DNA of 64,000 nucleotides, from positions 1 to 64,000 of the forward strand of contig CANRYS010000014.1 in the NCBI GenBank assembly GCA_947644305.1, written 5' to 3'. The notes under the pieces are model-generated. The model worked only from the letters and a program-made list of their open reading frames with translations, did no database searches and was not told the DNA's origin. The first letter of the stretch is position 1; each line of letters opens with the position of its first letter. Origin of the DNA: an uncultured Roseburia sp. (lineage in GTDB: Bacteria > Bacillota > Clostridia > Lachnospirales > Lachnospiraceae). Made by a program: the position numbers and the translations under genes. This document shows positions 16,135 to 25,861 of this stretch, piece by piece.

Positions 16135-17544
16135 TCAATCCCCAATTACTCTTCTCGCACAATATGGCGTACGATAATTGAGATTGCTCGTGGTGATTCC
16201 TGTGGTTGGATTGCTGGCATGTACCACCCTGCCGCCGCCAATACAGATCGCCACATGATTTACACGACCATTTTTAGCATAGAAGATAAGGTCTCCTGCC
16301 CTAGCACTGGATACACTGATCTTTTTTCCTACACCAGACTGCGCACTGGACGTTCTCGGCAGACTGATTCCAAACTTACGGAATACCGCCTGGGAGAATC
16401 CTGAACAGTCCGTTCCATGGGTCAGACTGGAACCGCCATATACATATGGATTTCCTACAAACTGCAATGCATAGGAAGCGATGGCAGAACCGTCGCCGCT
16501 TCCGATGGTACCGCTGGAATTGTTACTGCTGCCACTGCTCCCACCAGAAGGTTTTTTCGAAGAATCATGATTGGACTTTCCAGCAGATCCTTTGATCGAT
16601 GATCCTCCGCCTGAATTGTTACTTGAACTTCCACTGCCTGAATTTCCATTTGAACTGCTGGAGTTACCAGAACTGCCGGAATTGCTGGAAGGCTGGGATG
16701 GCTGCTGTTGTGCCATCTCTTCTCTCGCTGCCGCTGCTGCCGCTGCCGCCTTTTTCCTTGCTTCCTCACGCTCTTCCTCAATAGAAACTGCTTTTTTAAA
16801 TTTAACAGAAATGTCCACATATTCTTTGGAAACAAACCCTTTTGTGTCCCCATCGACCATGATCTTTACCCATTCCTTGTCCTCGCGGAGAATCTCAAAA
16901 CTTTCTTCTCCAGACACTAGGGTGAGTACTGCACACTCCGTATTTTTTGCTTCTCTGACTTTCAAGGTCTCTGTATTCACGGTGGCGATCTTAGTTCCAA
17001 ATTTATCTACCAGTTTTTCAGCGCTGAAGCCAATGGCAAGATAATCTGACTTGATGTACCCCTCTACCTGACCGGATCGGATTTTCACCCAGTCTCCCGT
17101 CCTATCCTGGATCGTAGCCGCACTTCCCCGGTACAGTTTTCCAAGCACCTTGCTATCCGTATTTGGTTTCTTACGTACATTCACATAATCTGCCGCCACG
17201 GATATACCAATCTTATCATATTCCGATTTTGGTTTCGGCGTAGCTGACGGCGTTGGCTCCGCTGCCACGGCACCATCGGATACCGCCGGAGCATTCGGAT
17301 CTGTGCCCGGTGCTGCAGGAGCATTTTGTGTTGGATCATCCGGAAACGCCACAATCGCCTCTGGATCTGAAGCGGCACCTGCCGACTGCGTGTCCACAAA
17401 CTGCTGTAACGTATAGGACATACCCGCCAGTTCCTTTTCCGTACACATCGTAGTAGTCAACGATGTAATGTGATTTACCATTACTCCAGCAGACAAAAAT
17501 ATGCCCGCCCCCAAGAAGATTTTAAGGATCCTTCCTCTCCGCAT
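16135..17544 (-). CDS. Secreted NlpC/P60 endopeptidase with SH3 domains
   Basis: 469 residues. An N-terminal signal anchor (about 8-25) is followed by an Ala/Pro-rich stretch and two SH3b-type domains (about 110-165 and 180-240, each with VNVRKKPN or LKVREAKN). A short Ala-rich coiled coil (EEREEARKKAAAAAAA) and a long Ser/Gly/Asn linker (about 275-345) come next. The C-terminal NlpC/P60 domain has catalytic Cys in GTDCSGF, His in RVNHVAIC and a third polar residue in the following strand. Such enzymes cut peptidoglycan stem peptides during growth or division. A TGGAGGGAATAAC site precedes the ATG. Confidence 0.9.
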   Translation of the reverse strand: MRRGRILKIFLGAGIFLSAGVMVNHITSLTTTMCTEKELAGMSYTLQQFVDTQSAGAASDPEAIVAFPDDPTQNAPAAPGTDPNAPAVSDGAVAAEPTPSATPKPKSEYDKIGISVAADYVNVRKKPNTDSKVLGKLYRGSAATIQDRTGDWVKIRSGQVEGYIKSDYLAIGFSAEKLVDKFGTKIATVNTETLKVREAKNTECAVLTLVSGEESFEILREDKEWVKIMVDGDTKGFVSKEYVDISVKFKKAVSIEEEREEARKKAAAAAAAAREEMAQQQPSQPSSNSGSSGNSSSSNGNSGSGSSSNNSGGGSSIKGSAGKSNHDSSKKPSGGSSGSSNNSSGTIGSGDGSAIASYALQFVGNPYVYGGSSLTHGTDCSGFSQAVFRKFGISLPRTSSAQSGVGKKISVSSARAGDLIFYAKNGRVNHVAICIGGGRVVHASNPTTGITTSNLNYRTPYCARRVIGD

Positions 17545-17726
17545 GTTATTCCCTCCAGTATGTACTCTTACAAAAAATAAATCTCTCCTAAGTTATTCTT
17601 AATATTTTTTAAGAAATTATTACAAAAATATTACATCCAGGCTTTAAGTATACCAACATAATACCGCCTTGTCAAGAAAAATACCGATTTATCGGCATTC
17701 CTCATTCTTCCAGTAAATCAAATTAT

Positions 17727-18104
17727 CTATTTTTCTACAATCGCTTCAATCTCGATCAGTACATCCTTGGGAAGACGTGCCACCTCCACACAGGATCGCG
17801 CTGGGAAATCCTTTGTAAAATATTTCGCATAGATCTCATTTACCAAGGCAAAATCATCCATATTTTTAATAAACACCGTGGTTTTGATCGTATTCTCCAA
17901 ACTGGCGCCGGAAGCCTGGATCAGCGCTGCCAGATTGCCAATCGCCTGCTCTGCCTGTGCTTCTATACCACCATCTACTAGTTCTCCTGTCTCCGGTATG
18001 ATCGGGATCACGCCGGATGTAAAGAGCAGACCATTTACTTCAACCGCCTGAGAATATGGACCAATTGCTGCCGGAGCTTGTTTCGTAGCTATAATTTTTT
18101 TCAT
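17727..18104 (-). CDS. ridA: RidA family enamine/imine deaminase
   Basis: A 125-residue RidA/YjgF protein, which hydrolyses reactive 2-aminoacrylate-type enamines. Family signatures: APAAIGPYSQAVEVNGLLFTSG near the N-terminus, QASGASLENTIKTTVFIKNMDDF in the middle, and the C-terminal PARSCVEVARLPKDVLIEIEAIV with the substrate-binding Arg. The start is placed at the ATG at 18104, preceded by CAGGTGAAGAAC. A GTG three codons upstream overlaps that site. It is divergent from the kinase-like gene on the other side. Confidence 0.9.
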   Translation of the reverse strand: MKKIIATKQAPAAIGPYSQAVEVNGLLFTSGVIPIIPETGELVDGGIEAQAEQAIGNLAALIQASGASLENTIKTTVFIKNMDDFALVNEIYAKYFTKDFPARSCVEVARLPKDVLIEIEAIVEK

Positions 18105-18290
18105 GTTCTTCACCTGAACCCTTTCCTATCTTTATTTCAAGTTTAATTATAATACATTTTTAAGATATGACAATACTTATTTTTCAAAGAATTCACTAGT
18201 ATTTCCGCCAAAAATTTTGTATAATTAAAATATCAGTTATGAATTTTTAAAGATTTGTTCTAAATTGATAGAAAGGCATGGTGATTTTAA

Positions 18291-18905
18291 ATGAAAACAG
18301 TAATCACGATCAGCAGACAGTACGGAAGCGGAGGACGAGAAATCGGAAAAAAGTTGGCTGACCAGCTAGGAATCCCTTTTTACGACAACGAGATCATTTC
18401 CAGGGCCGCCAAAGAAACCGGTTTTTCAGAGGCCGCTTTTGAATCCGTAGAAGATAAGGCGACGAACAGTCTTCTTTACTCCATTGCCATGGGCATGAAT
18501 GTATTTACCAGTCAGGACACCGGATTTGCCGGACTTTCTTTAGATGACCGGATATTCCTGGCCCAGTCCAATGTGATTCGAAAGGTAGCAGAAGAAGGCG
18601 CCTGTGTGATCGTTGGAAGATGCGCTGACTACATTTTGAAAGATTTAGATGATATAGTAAATGTATTCATCAGTGCCAACCTTGATTTTCGCATCCAGCG
18701 CTCCATCGAGATCGATCATCTCTCGCCGGAAAACGCTGCCGAAACTGTATCCAAAAAGGATAAAAGCCGTGGAAATTATTACCGCTATCACGCTGGGGAG
18801 CGATGGGATAATCTTTTCAACTACGACCTGGCACTTCGCAGTGATCGCATCGGCATTGACAAGACGGTAGAATGTATCAAAAACTACGTACAATCTATTG
18901 AATGA
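18291..18905 (+). CDS. Cytidylate kinase-like family protein
   Basis: A 204-residue P-loop protein of the cytidylate kinase-like family (AAA_26). It begins ITISRQYGSGGREIGKKLAD, with a modified Walker A (GSGGREIGK). The downstream segments are FYDNEIISRAAKETGF, the VIVGRCADYIL central strand, and RSIEIDHLSPENAA with the lid region KKDKSRGNYYRYHAGERW. In this family the nucleotide substrate has usually not been established. It is 23 nt upstream of the first xylanase gene, but that gene has its own ribosome binding site and no functional link is evident. Confidence 0.85.
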   Translation: MKTVITISRQYGSGGREIGKKLADQLGIPFYDNEIISRAAKETGFSEAAFESVEDKATNSLLYSIAMGMNVFTSQDTGFAGLSLDDRIFLAQSNVIRKVAEEGACVIVGRCADYILKDLDDIVNVFISANLDFRIQRSIEIDHLSPENAAETVSKKDKSRGNYYRYHAGERWDNLFNYDLALRSDRIGIDKTVECIKNYVQSIE

Positions 18906-18928
18906 AATAAAATTAAAGGAGAAGGAAA

Positions 18929-20569
18929 ATGACAAGATTCAAAAAAACAGCCGCCGGGGTACTTACAGCAGCGCTCTGCATAACACTGATCGTTCCAGCA
19001 GGAGCAGAAGGTGCAGCAAAAAAACCGAAACTCTCGAAGAGTAAGCTTAGCGTAAAAACCGGTAAAACAGCGACATTAAAAGTAAAAAATGCTGCTAAGG
19101 CAAAGATTAGCTGGAAGAGCAGCAAAAAGAAGATCGCGAAGGTGAAAGCCAGCGGAAAATACGGTTGTAAGATTACAGGGGTAAAACGCGGAAACGCTGT
19201 GATCACCTGCCGGATCAAAAAAGGCAAAAAAAACACTACATTAAAATGTAAGGTGACAGTCCAGTCATCAAAGAAGATCGATTCATCGAAAAAAACGCCG
19301 GCTCCGACGAATACCCCCCCTGCCACTCCGGCGCCAACTATAACACCACCTAAGCCGGAGACACCAACACCGGCTCCGACGCCAGATCCTAACAGCATTT
19401 TAGGAAAATACGGTGACATTTTCCCTTATCTTGGAAACTGCCTCAATAGCTGGCAGCTTCAGGATGCCACCATAATGAGCCATGTAAAAAAACATTATAA
19501 CAGCTTTACCCTTGAGAATGAGATGAAACCGAACTCTCTTCTGGGCTTTTGGGCTACTCCTATCTCCAAAAAGCAAGCAAGGGAAAAAGGATATATTCTG
19601 CCAGATACATATAAGGAAACCTATGTACCCCAGCTCAATTTTGAGCAACTGGACAAATCTATTGAGACCGCATACAACAATGATCTTAAGATGCGCGGTC
19701 ATACCCTGCTCTGGCACAGCCAGACGCCACAGTGGTTCTTTGTTAAGGATTACAAAAACGGTTCGACTGTTGTCACCGAAGAAGTGATGGACGCAAGACT
19801 GGAATTTTACATCTCCACCGTTATGTCCCATGTCATGGAAAAAGAAATAGAATTAACGGGCGAGGCAGGAAGTATTGTATACGCCTGGGATGTGGTAAAT
19901 GAATATCTTCATCACGGTTATGCCGGCAACATCACCACCTGGACCTCTGTATACGGTGAACAGAACCTGAAACCTACCTATGTAAAGAAAGCATACGAAC
20001 TTGCCTATGAGCAACTGGAACAATACGACGCACAGGATAAAGTGACTCTGTTTTATAACGACTATGACACCTATTTCAATGCGGATCATCTCGTGAAACT
20101 CGTCAACTATATCAATGAAGGGGAAGAAACTGAAATCTGCAACGGTATCGGTATGCAGAGCCACTTAGACGTGGATCGCCCAACCCTCGAAGTCTATGAA
20201 AAAGCATTGAATATGTTCCTGGATACCGGACTGGAGATTCAGATCACGGAGCTGGATGTAACCATCAACTGGGATCACAAATCAGCCTATGATTATAAAG
20301 ATGAAGGTCAGACCGACGAAGACCAGGCAGCTTATGTCCGAGACTTTATGGAAATGGTCATAAATACCCAGAAAAACCGGGACACAGCAGTCAATGAAAA
20401 GGGAATCACCAGTCTTACCATCTGGGGACTGTATGACAGCGTCTCGTGGAGAGGTGGAGCCCAGCAAAAAGGAAACAGCCGCCCTACTCTGTTCGATACT
20501 TCCATCAACGATCCGAAACCTTCTTTTGAAGAGTTTTTAAGTGCAGCGGAAGTATGGCATCAATCATAA
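18929..20569 (+). CDS. Secreted endo-1,4-beta-xylanase, GH10, with Lys-rich Ig-like module
   Basis: 546 residues. Signal peptide at 1-29, Lys-rich BIG2-like module at about 31-112, Pro/Thr linker at about 122-153, GH10 catalytic barrel at about 157-546. The barrel carries all the usual landmarks: ENEMK (196-200), RGHTLLWHSQTP (256-267), acid/base Glu325 in WDVVNE, GMQSHLDV (408-415), nucleophile Glu441 in ITELDV, and the last strand TSLTIWGLYD (494-503). It should cut internal beta-1,4-xylosidic bonds outside the cell. GGAGAAGGAAA precedes the ATG. A paralogue follows 30 nt later in the same direction, so the two are probably co-transcribed. There is no CBM. Confidence 0.93.
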   Translation: MTRFKKTAAGVLTAALCITLIVPAGAEGAAKKPKLSKSKLSVKTGKTATLKVKNAAKAKISWKSSKKKIAKVKASGKYGCKITGVKRGNAVITCRIKKGKKNTTLKCKVTVQSSKKIDSSKKTPAPTNTPPATPAPTITPPKPETPTPAPTPDPNSILGKYGDIFPYLGNCLNSWQLQDATIMSHVKKHYNSFTLENEMKPNSLLGFWATPISKKQAREKGYILPDTYKETYVPQLNFEQLDKSIETAYNNDLKMRGHTLLWHSQTPQWFFVKDYKNGSTVVTEEVMDARLEFYISTVMSHVMEKEIELTGEAGSIVYAWDVVNEYLHHGYAGNITTWTSVYGEQNLKPTYVKKAYELAYEQLEQYDAQDKVTLFYNDYDTYFNADHLVKLVNYINEGEETEICNGIGMQSHLDVDRPTLEVYEKALNMFLDTGLEIQITELDVTINWDHKSAYDYKDEGQTDEDQAAYVRDFMEMVINTQKNRDTAVNEKGITSLTIWGLYDSVSWRGGAQQKGNSRPTLFDTSINDPKPSFEEFLSAAEVWHQS

Positions 20570-20599
20570 TCATATCAATATAACTTTAAGGAGGTTATC

Positions 20600-22318
20600 A
20601 TGAAACGTAAACAACACATGGCACTGCTGTTGGCAGGCACACTTTTACTCTCGGCAGTGTTACCATACACTCAGGCATCCCAGACAGAAGCCGCTGCCAA
20701 GCCAAAGCTGAGTGTCAAAAAGATGTCGCTGATCCTTGGCAAATCCAAAAAAGTTCAGGTTAAGAACGTAAAGAAAAAACAACTGAAAAAAATCACCTGG
20801 ACGGCAAAAAACAAAAAGATCGTTACCGTTAAGAAAAGCGGGAAACTCGCCGCCAGTATCAAAGGAAAAAAGACAGGCACTACTAAAGTAACAGCAAAAA
20901 TCTATCTGAAAACAAAGAAAAAACCAATATCGGCTGTCGTTACTGTGACAGTTAAAAAAGACAAAAAACCTGTCAAAACTCCTGTGAACACGCCGAATTC
21001 TCCTGCTGTCACTTCACTTCCACCTGCTGCTTCTGGAACACCTCCAGTATCCCAGCCACCGGCAAGTAGTAACAAACCACAGGAAGACCCAACGAATATA
21101 ATGGAAGCCTACGATGGTATTTTTAAATACATGGGAACCTGTGCCAACTATTATGGATACGATGAAAAGAAAGATCAGCTCAGAACCCGCAGCACACTGG
21201 ATTTCATCACCAAAAATTTTAACAGTATCACGCTGGAAAATGAAATGAAACCAGATGCAATACTCAGCAGTTGGGGTGTAGGAGTTCAAACGCTTACTCT
21301 CAGTGAGGCAAAAGAAATGGGCTATTATATCCCAGAGAACTATCCAGAGACAAAAGTGCCTCTCTTAAATCTGGATACGGTAGACAGTACACTGGAGACA
21401 CTAAAAAAAGAAGGACTTCAGATGCGTGGCCACACTTTTGTATGGCATCAGCAGACACCTGTAGAATTTTTTGTTAAAAATTATTCTGGAAACACGAAAG
21501 TGACTCCTGATGTAATGGATGCGAGATTAGAGTTCTTTGTCAGAAACGTGATGCGTCATGTCATGGACAAAGAAAAAGAACTGACGGGTTCCGCAGGAAC
21601 ACTGGTCTATGCTTGGGACATGATCAATGAGTATATACACCGCACTCACGACGCCACAAGAATTAGCTGGCATAACGTATACGGTGATATGGGACTGGAA
21701 CCTTCGTATGTTAAAAAAGCATTTGAAATCGCTTATGAGGAATTGGAAAACTATGGTGTTCAAGATAAAGTAGTTCTTTATTACAATGATTATGACACCT
21801 ATGACTGCGCCGATGATATTGTTTCCCTCGTAAACTTTATCAACCAGGATGCCACTGATAAAAACGGAAATCCCGTAAAAATCTGTGGTGGTATTGGTAT
21901 GCAGAGTCATCTCTGCGTGGATTATCCAACGATAGAGAGCTATGGTGACGCTCTGGATAAATTCTTGAGTACAGGACTTGAAGTCAGCATCTCTGAGCTG
22001 GATGTCTCCACCAACTATGCCAAAACTGGTGAAACGGACGCCCAAGGTTGGGATAAATGGGCCTATAAGGATCTGGGACAGACCGACGAAGACCAGGCAG
22101 CTTATATAAAGAGTCTGATGGAAATGATCGTCTCCAAGCAGAAAAACCTGGACCGAAACAAAAATCAGACAGGAATCGCTGGTGTAACAATTTGGGGACT
22201 TTACGATAACTGTTCCTGGAAAGCAAATACAAAACCTCTCCTTTTTGGCAAATCCATTACGGATGCCAAAGCATCCTACTATTCTTTCCTGGATGCCGCA
22301 GCAATATGGTATTCTTAA
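20600..22318 (+). CDS. Secreted endo-1,4-beta-xylanase, GH10 (second copy)
   Basis: 572 residues with the same order as the preceding gene: signal peptide (1-31), Lys-rich module (about 34-119), Pro/Ser/Thr linker (about 123-163), GH10 barrel (about 167-572). Catalytic acid/base Glu344 lies in WDMINE and nucleophile Glu466 in ISELDV. RGHTFVWHQQTP and GMQSHLCV are intact, and the last strand is IAGVTIWGLYD. The C-terminal third contains an insertion (NYAKTGETDAQGWDKW) absent from the first copy. The two enzymes are clearly paralogous but not recent duplicates. AAGGAGGTTATC precedes the ATG, and a terminator follows at 22347-22385. Confidence 0.93.
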   Translation: MKRKQHMALLLAGTLLLSAVLPYTQASQTEAAAKPKLSVKKMSLILGKSKKVQVKNVKKKQLKKITWTAKNKKIVTVKKSGKLAASIKGKKTGTTKVTAKIYLKTKKKPISAVVTVTVKKDKKPVKTPVNTPNSPAVTSLPPAASGTPPVSQPPASSNKPQEDPTNIMEAYDGIFKYMGTCANYYGYDEKKDQLRTRSTLDFITKNFNSITLENEMKPDAILSSWGVGVQTLTLSEAKEMGYYIPENYPETKVPLLNLDTVDSTLETLKKEGLQMRGHTFVWHQQTPVEFFVKNYSGNTKVTPDVMDARLEFFVRNVMRHVMDKEKELTGSAGTLVYAWDMINEYIHRTHDATRISWHNVYGDMGLEPSYVKKAFEIAYEELENYGVQDKVVLYYNDYDTYDCADDIVSLVNFINQDATDKNGNPVKICGGIGMQSHLCVDYPTIESYGDALDKFLSTGLEVSISELDVSTNYAKTGETDAQGWDKWAYKDLGQTDEDQAAYIKSLMEMIVSKQKNLDRNKNQTGIAGVTIWGLYDNCSWKANTKPLLFGKSITDAKASYYSFLDAAAIWYS

Positions 22319-22346
22319 AATCATAAATTAAATTTTGTATCGAAAG

Positions 22347-22385
22347 AAAGGATATTTCCCATAAAGGTAGAAATATCCTTTTTTT
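22347..22385 (+). terminator. Terminator of the tandem xylanase genes
   Basis: The stem AAAGGATATTTC/GAAATATCCTTT is followed by a run of T, 29 nt after the second xylanase stop. Confidence 0.85.
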
Positions 22386-22481
22386 AGTTTATTCTGGTCT
22401 TTTTTTAAAAAATAGTAGATAAACAGTGACAAATATAGTATGATATCTTTGTATACAAAATCAAAAAGGGGCTAATGAAGT

Positions 22482-24389
22482 ATGAAAACTATACAAGAAG
22501 AAAATACAACAAAAAAAGATATACAGGCGTTACTTCCCGTTCTGATCGCATTATGCCTGATCCCTCTGGTCATACTGACCAAAGACTATCAGACAGAATT
22601 CAGCAAATTTCCTTGGTTTAATAACACAGAACTCAACCAAATCGATTCCTTTGAGTATGCCAAAGGTGTTCTGGTTATCATTATGGGAGTCATCTCTGCA
22701 ATTGTCATTTGCTTTAGTGAATATGGCAAAATGCAGAAAAAGAAACGTCTTTTTGAAAATGCAGATCTGAAAGTTATTATACTAGTGGCAGTATACCTGA
22801 TCATGGTTATCATCTCTTCTCTTTTCAGTGAACATTCAAATCTTGTCTTTCACGGTGGCGGATACGGACAGTGGCAGACGATATGGGTTCTTCTGGGTTA
22901 TGGAATGCTATTTATGTACGCGTATCTTTTTATCAACTCTGAAAAACGAGGATTACTGACTATAAAATTTCTTATGATTACTACTGGCATACTAGCTCTG
23001 ATGGGTGTTCTCCAGACGCTGGGACACAATCCTCTCAGTTGGAAATGGGTTCAAAATATCATCACCAGCCAAAGTAGCGTAGAAGGCATCGACTTTAAAG
23101 AGGGGGTATCCAATGTTATCCTGTCTTTCAACAATCCTAACTACGTCGGTCCTTATATAGCACTTATTCTTCCAATTTCAGCAGCTTTTATTTTTCTCCG
23201 GGCATCCGAAGAAAAGAGCAAAGCTATTGCAGCCAAAATAGCGGGTGTATTGATTGTCATTGGATTGGTCAGAACACTGATTGGATCATCTTCCTCTGCC
23301 GGTATCATTTCCGTTCTGGCAGGCGTCGTAATGGCGTTGATCCTGATCCTCTCAGGAGTTTTCTGGGGAAAACGACCAGAAACAGAAGAAAAAACAGTCT
23401 CTGACGAGCACCCTCATAAAAATACGAAAGAGGGACTTATCATCGGTCTGTGCGCTTTGGCTGTGCTGGTCGCTGCCGGAATTTTCACTTTCCAGAGCAG
23501 CTACATCCAAAACACCCTCAACAAATTGCTTGAAGGTGGAAATGACACAAGAAATGTCGCTTCTATTGTCAATAATAAAGCAGATGAACTGGATATTACC
23601 CTGCGGAACGATACCCATTTCACTTTGGCACCAAAAGTAGATGCGAATGGTCAGTTTACGATTACCGCCTATGACGATTCCAAGAAACCGATCAATATTC
23701 AGCAGACTGCTGAACAGGGTATTTATACATTATCCGACGAGCGTTTTTCCATGATCACACTGGCTGTTAATAATTTTAGTATTGAGAACCAAGTTTATTC
23801 TGGCTTCAAAATAAATGATGCACCAAATAGTATTTCCTGGACTTTTGTATTTAAAGATGGCAAGTGGAGATATTATACGCCCTTTGGCAAATTTACCCGA
23901 CTTCATGAAGTGGAGAGCTTTGGCTTTAAAGATTATCAGAATATCGCCAACCGTCGTGGATTTATTTGGTCCCGTACCATCCCTCTGATGAAAGATTACT
24001 GGTTCAAAGGAATCGGACCGAATGCCTTTATCATTGCCTTTCCAAACGATGACTTTGTAGGATCAAAACGCGTGGGCGACACTACTACTCTTGTAGATAA
24101 GCCTCATAACGCTTTTCTGCAGATCTATATACAGACTGGTGGAATATCTGCCTTGGCTTACGGAGGACTCTGGGTTCTCTATATAATTGGTGGAATTCGT
24201 ATCTTCTGGCGCAGGAAACAATATCGTAACATCGATATGATAGGACTTGGACTTCTGGTGGGAATCTTCTCCTTTGCAGTATCGGGTATTACCAATGATA
24301 CGATCATCGGCACACAGGTGATCTATTGGACTTTACTGGGCACCGGATATGCGGTAAACCGCATCATCCGGTCAAAGGATCAGCAATAA
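22482..24389 (+). CDS. O-antigen ligase/Wzy-like polysaccharide polymerase
   Basis: A 635-residue polytopic membrane protein. Helices run through about residues 15-300, then an extracellular domain at about 330-490, then the family segment FKGIGPNAFIIAFPNDD...DKPHNAFLQIYIQTGG and three final helices. This matches the O-antigen ligase-like (Wzy_C/WaaL) family, which joins or polymerises lipid-linked glycan units at the outer face of the membrane. The large soluble insertion is unusual in size. It is followed after 30 nt by a glycosylphosphotransferase, consistent with a surface glycan assembly pair. Confidence 0.82.
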   Translation: MKTIQEENTTKKDIQALLPVLIALCLIPLVILTKDYQTEFSKFPWFNNTELNQIDSFEYAKGVLVIIMGVISAIVICFSEYGKMQKKKRLFENADLKVIILVAVYLIMVIISSLFSEHSNLVFHGGGYGQWQTIWVLLGYGMLFMYAYLFINSEKRGLLTIKFLMITTGILALMGVLQTLGHNPLSWKWVQNIITSQSSVEGIDFKEGVSNVILSFNNPNYVGPYIALILPISAAFIFLRASEEKSKAIAAKIAGVLIVIGLVRTLIGSSSSAGIISVLAGVVMALILILSGVFWGKRPETEEKTVSDEHPHKNTKEGLIIGLCALAVLVAAGIFTFQSSYIQNTLNKLLEGGNDTRNVASIVNNKADELDITLRNDTHFTLAPKVDANGQFTITAYDDSKKPINIQQTAEQGIYTLSDERFSMITLAVNNFSIENQVYSGFKINDAPNSISWTFVFKDGKWRYYTPFGKFTRLHEVESFGFKDYQNIANRRGFIWSRTIPLMKDYWFKGIGPNAFIIAFPNDDFVGSKRVGDTTTLVDKPHNAFLQIYIQTGGISALAYGGLWVLYIIGGIRIFWRRKQYRNIDMIGLGLLVGIFSFAVSGITNDTIIGTQVIYWTLLGTGYAVNRIIRSKDQQ

Positions 24390-24419
24390 CAAATACTGAC
24401 ATGAAAATAGAGGTGTACC

Positions 24420-25841
24420 ATGAGAAACTTTGATCCATATAAAAAGACGATTCTGTTCTTTTTATCCCTGCTCAATATCATTTTGATGACGTTACTGTTT
24501 TCTTACTTCTGGTATCACTATTTTGCGGAAACGATGTACACTTTTCGATTTTACCGAAGAGGAAACTATGTTGTCATCATTTTGTATGCTGTGTTCCTCA
24601 TTTTCTTTACCCGCATGTACGGAGCAATGAAAATAGGACAACTGCGTCGCATAGAAGTTATTTTATCCCAATATCTCTCCATATTTATTTCAAACTTGAT
24701 CACATATGTTATTATTTCCTTGTTGGCATTCCGTTTTGTCAATATACTTCCCATGCTCTTTATGACTATGGGCGACTTTGTGATTACGACTCTCTGGACC
24801 TTTTTAGCAGGACGAATCTATGGACGCATTTTTAAATCCTGGAAGATTCTTCTCATCTATGGAGACCGTCCCGCCACAGACCTCGTTTATAAAGTAGAGG
24901 AACGGCGTGACAAATATGCCATTCACGATGCGATTAACGTAAATGAGGGAATGGAGGCAATCGCCAGGAAGGTAAGGGATTTTGAAGCTGTGATCATTGG
25001 AGATATTCCTTCCCATCAGAGAAATGATGTGCTTAAATTTTGTTATGGAAATGGAATTCGTGCCTATGTCATTCCCAAGATATCCGATATCATTATGATG
25101 GGAAGTGACCGGATTCATATCTTCGACACCCCATTTCTTCTCGCCAAAGGATATTCTCTCAGCTTTGATCAGCGATTTATGAAGCGGGCACTGGATATCT
25201 TTCTCTCGATTCCTATGATCCTGTGTTCTTCTCCTATTATGCTCATTACCGCTGCTGCGATCAAGCTCTACGACGGTGGAAGCATACTTTACCGACAGAC
25301 TCGCTGCACCCAGGAGGGGCGAACTTTTTCCATCATCAAGTTTCGTTCCATGGTTGAAGATGCAGAAAAGGATGGCGTTGCCAAATTAGCCTCTTCTCAT
25401 GACGCCCGCATCACTCCTGTTGGAAAACTGATCCGTTCTACAAGGATTGATGAGCTGCCACAGCTTTTTAATATTTTAAAAGGAAATATGTCCTTTGTGG
25501 GACCAAGACCTGAGCGCCCGGAGATCATAGAGGATTACCGAAAAGAAATGCCGGAATTTGAATTCCGTATGCGTGTCAAAGCAGGACTTACGGGCTTTGC
25601 CCAGATTTATGGAAAATACAACACCGTTCCCTACGACAAACTGAAATTAGACCTTTTTTATATCGAACACTATTCTCTCTGGCTCGATATAAAACTTATA
25701 CTCATGACAATGAAAATCATATTTAAACCGGAATCTACAGAGGGTATTGATGATAAACAAACCACTGCACTAAAAGATAAGGATGATTCTGATGTACACC
25801 AGGTCCTCCAGGAAATTTCAAATAAGAAAAGGGGCGACTGA
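24420..25841 (+). CDS. Polyprenyl glycosylphosphotransferase (initiating sugar transferase)
   Basis: A 473-residue PHPT-type enzyme that moves a sugar-1-phosphate to undecaprenyl phosphate, the first step of exopolysaccharide or capsule assembly. Four N-terminal helices (about 10-135) are followed by a Rossmann-like CoA-binding-type region (about 140-240). The C-terminal Bac_transf domain carries KRALDIFLSIPM, the KFRSMVEDAEKDG motif, RIDELPQLFNILKGNMS and VGPRPERPE. The acidic tail (DDKQTTALKDKDDS) may be regulatory. It is co-oriented with the polymerase gene, and its stop overlaps the stem of the bidirectional terminator downstream. Confidence 0.92.
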   Translation: MRNFDPYKKTILFFLSLLNIILMTLLFSYFWYHYFAETMYTFRFYRRGNYVVIILYAVFLIFFTRMYGAMKIGQLRRIEVILSQYLSIFISNLITYVIISLLAFRFVNILPMLFMTMGDFVITTLWTFLAGRIYGRIFKSWKILLIYGDRPATDLVYKVEERRDKYAIHDAINVNEGMEAIARKVRDFEAVIIGDIPSHQRNDVLKFCYGNGIRAYVIPKISDIIMMGSDRIHIFDTPFLLAKGYSLSFDQRFMKRALDIFLSIPMILCSSPIMLITAAAIKLYDGGSILYRQTRCTQEGRTFSIIKFRSMVEDAEKDGVAKLASSHDARITPVGKLIRSTRIDELPQLFNILKGNMSFVGPRPERPEIIEDYRKEMPEFEFRMRVKAGLTGFAQIYGKYNTVPYDKLKLDLFYIEHYSLWLDIKLILMTMKIIFKPESTEGIDDKQTTALKDKDDSDVHQVLQEISNKKRGD

Positions 25842-25852
25842 GAACGCCCCTT
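25829..25852. terminator. Bidirectional terminator between converging genes
   Basis: The stem AAGGGGCG/CGCCCCTT has an A-rich left flank and a T-containing right flank. It sits at the junction of the sugar transferase (plus) and M23 peptidase (minus) genes. Confidence 0.7.
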
Positions 25853-25861
25853 AAAACTTTA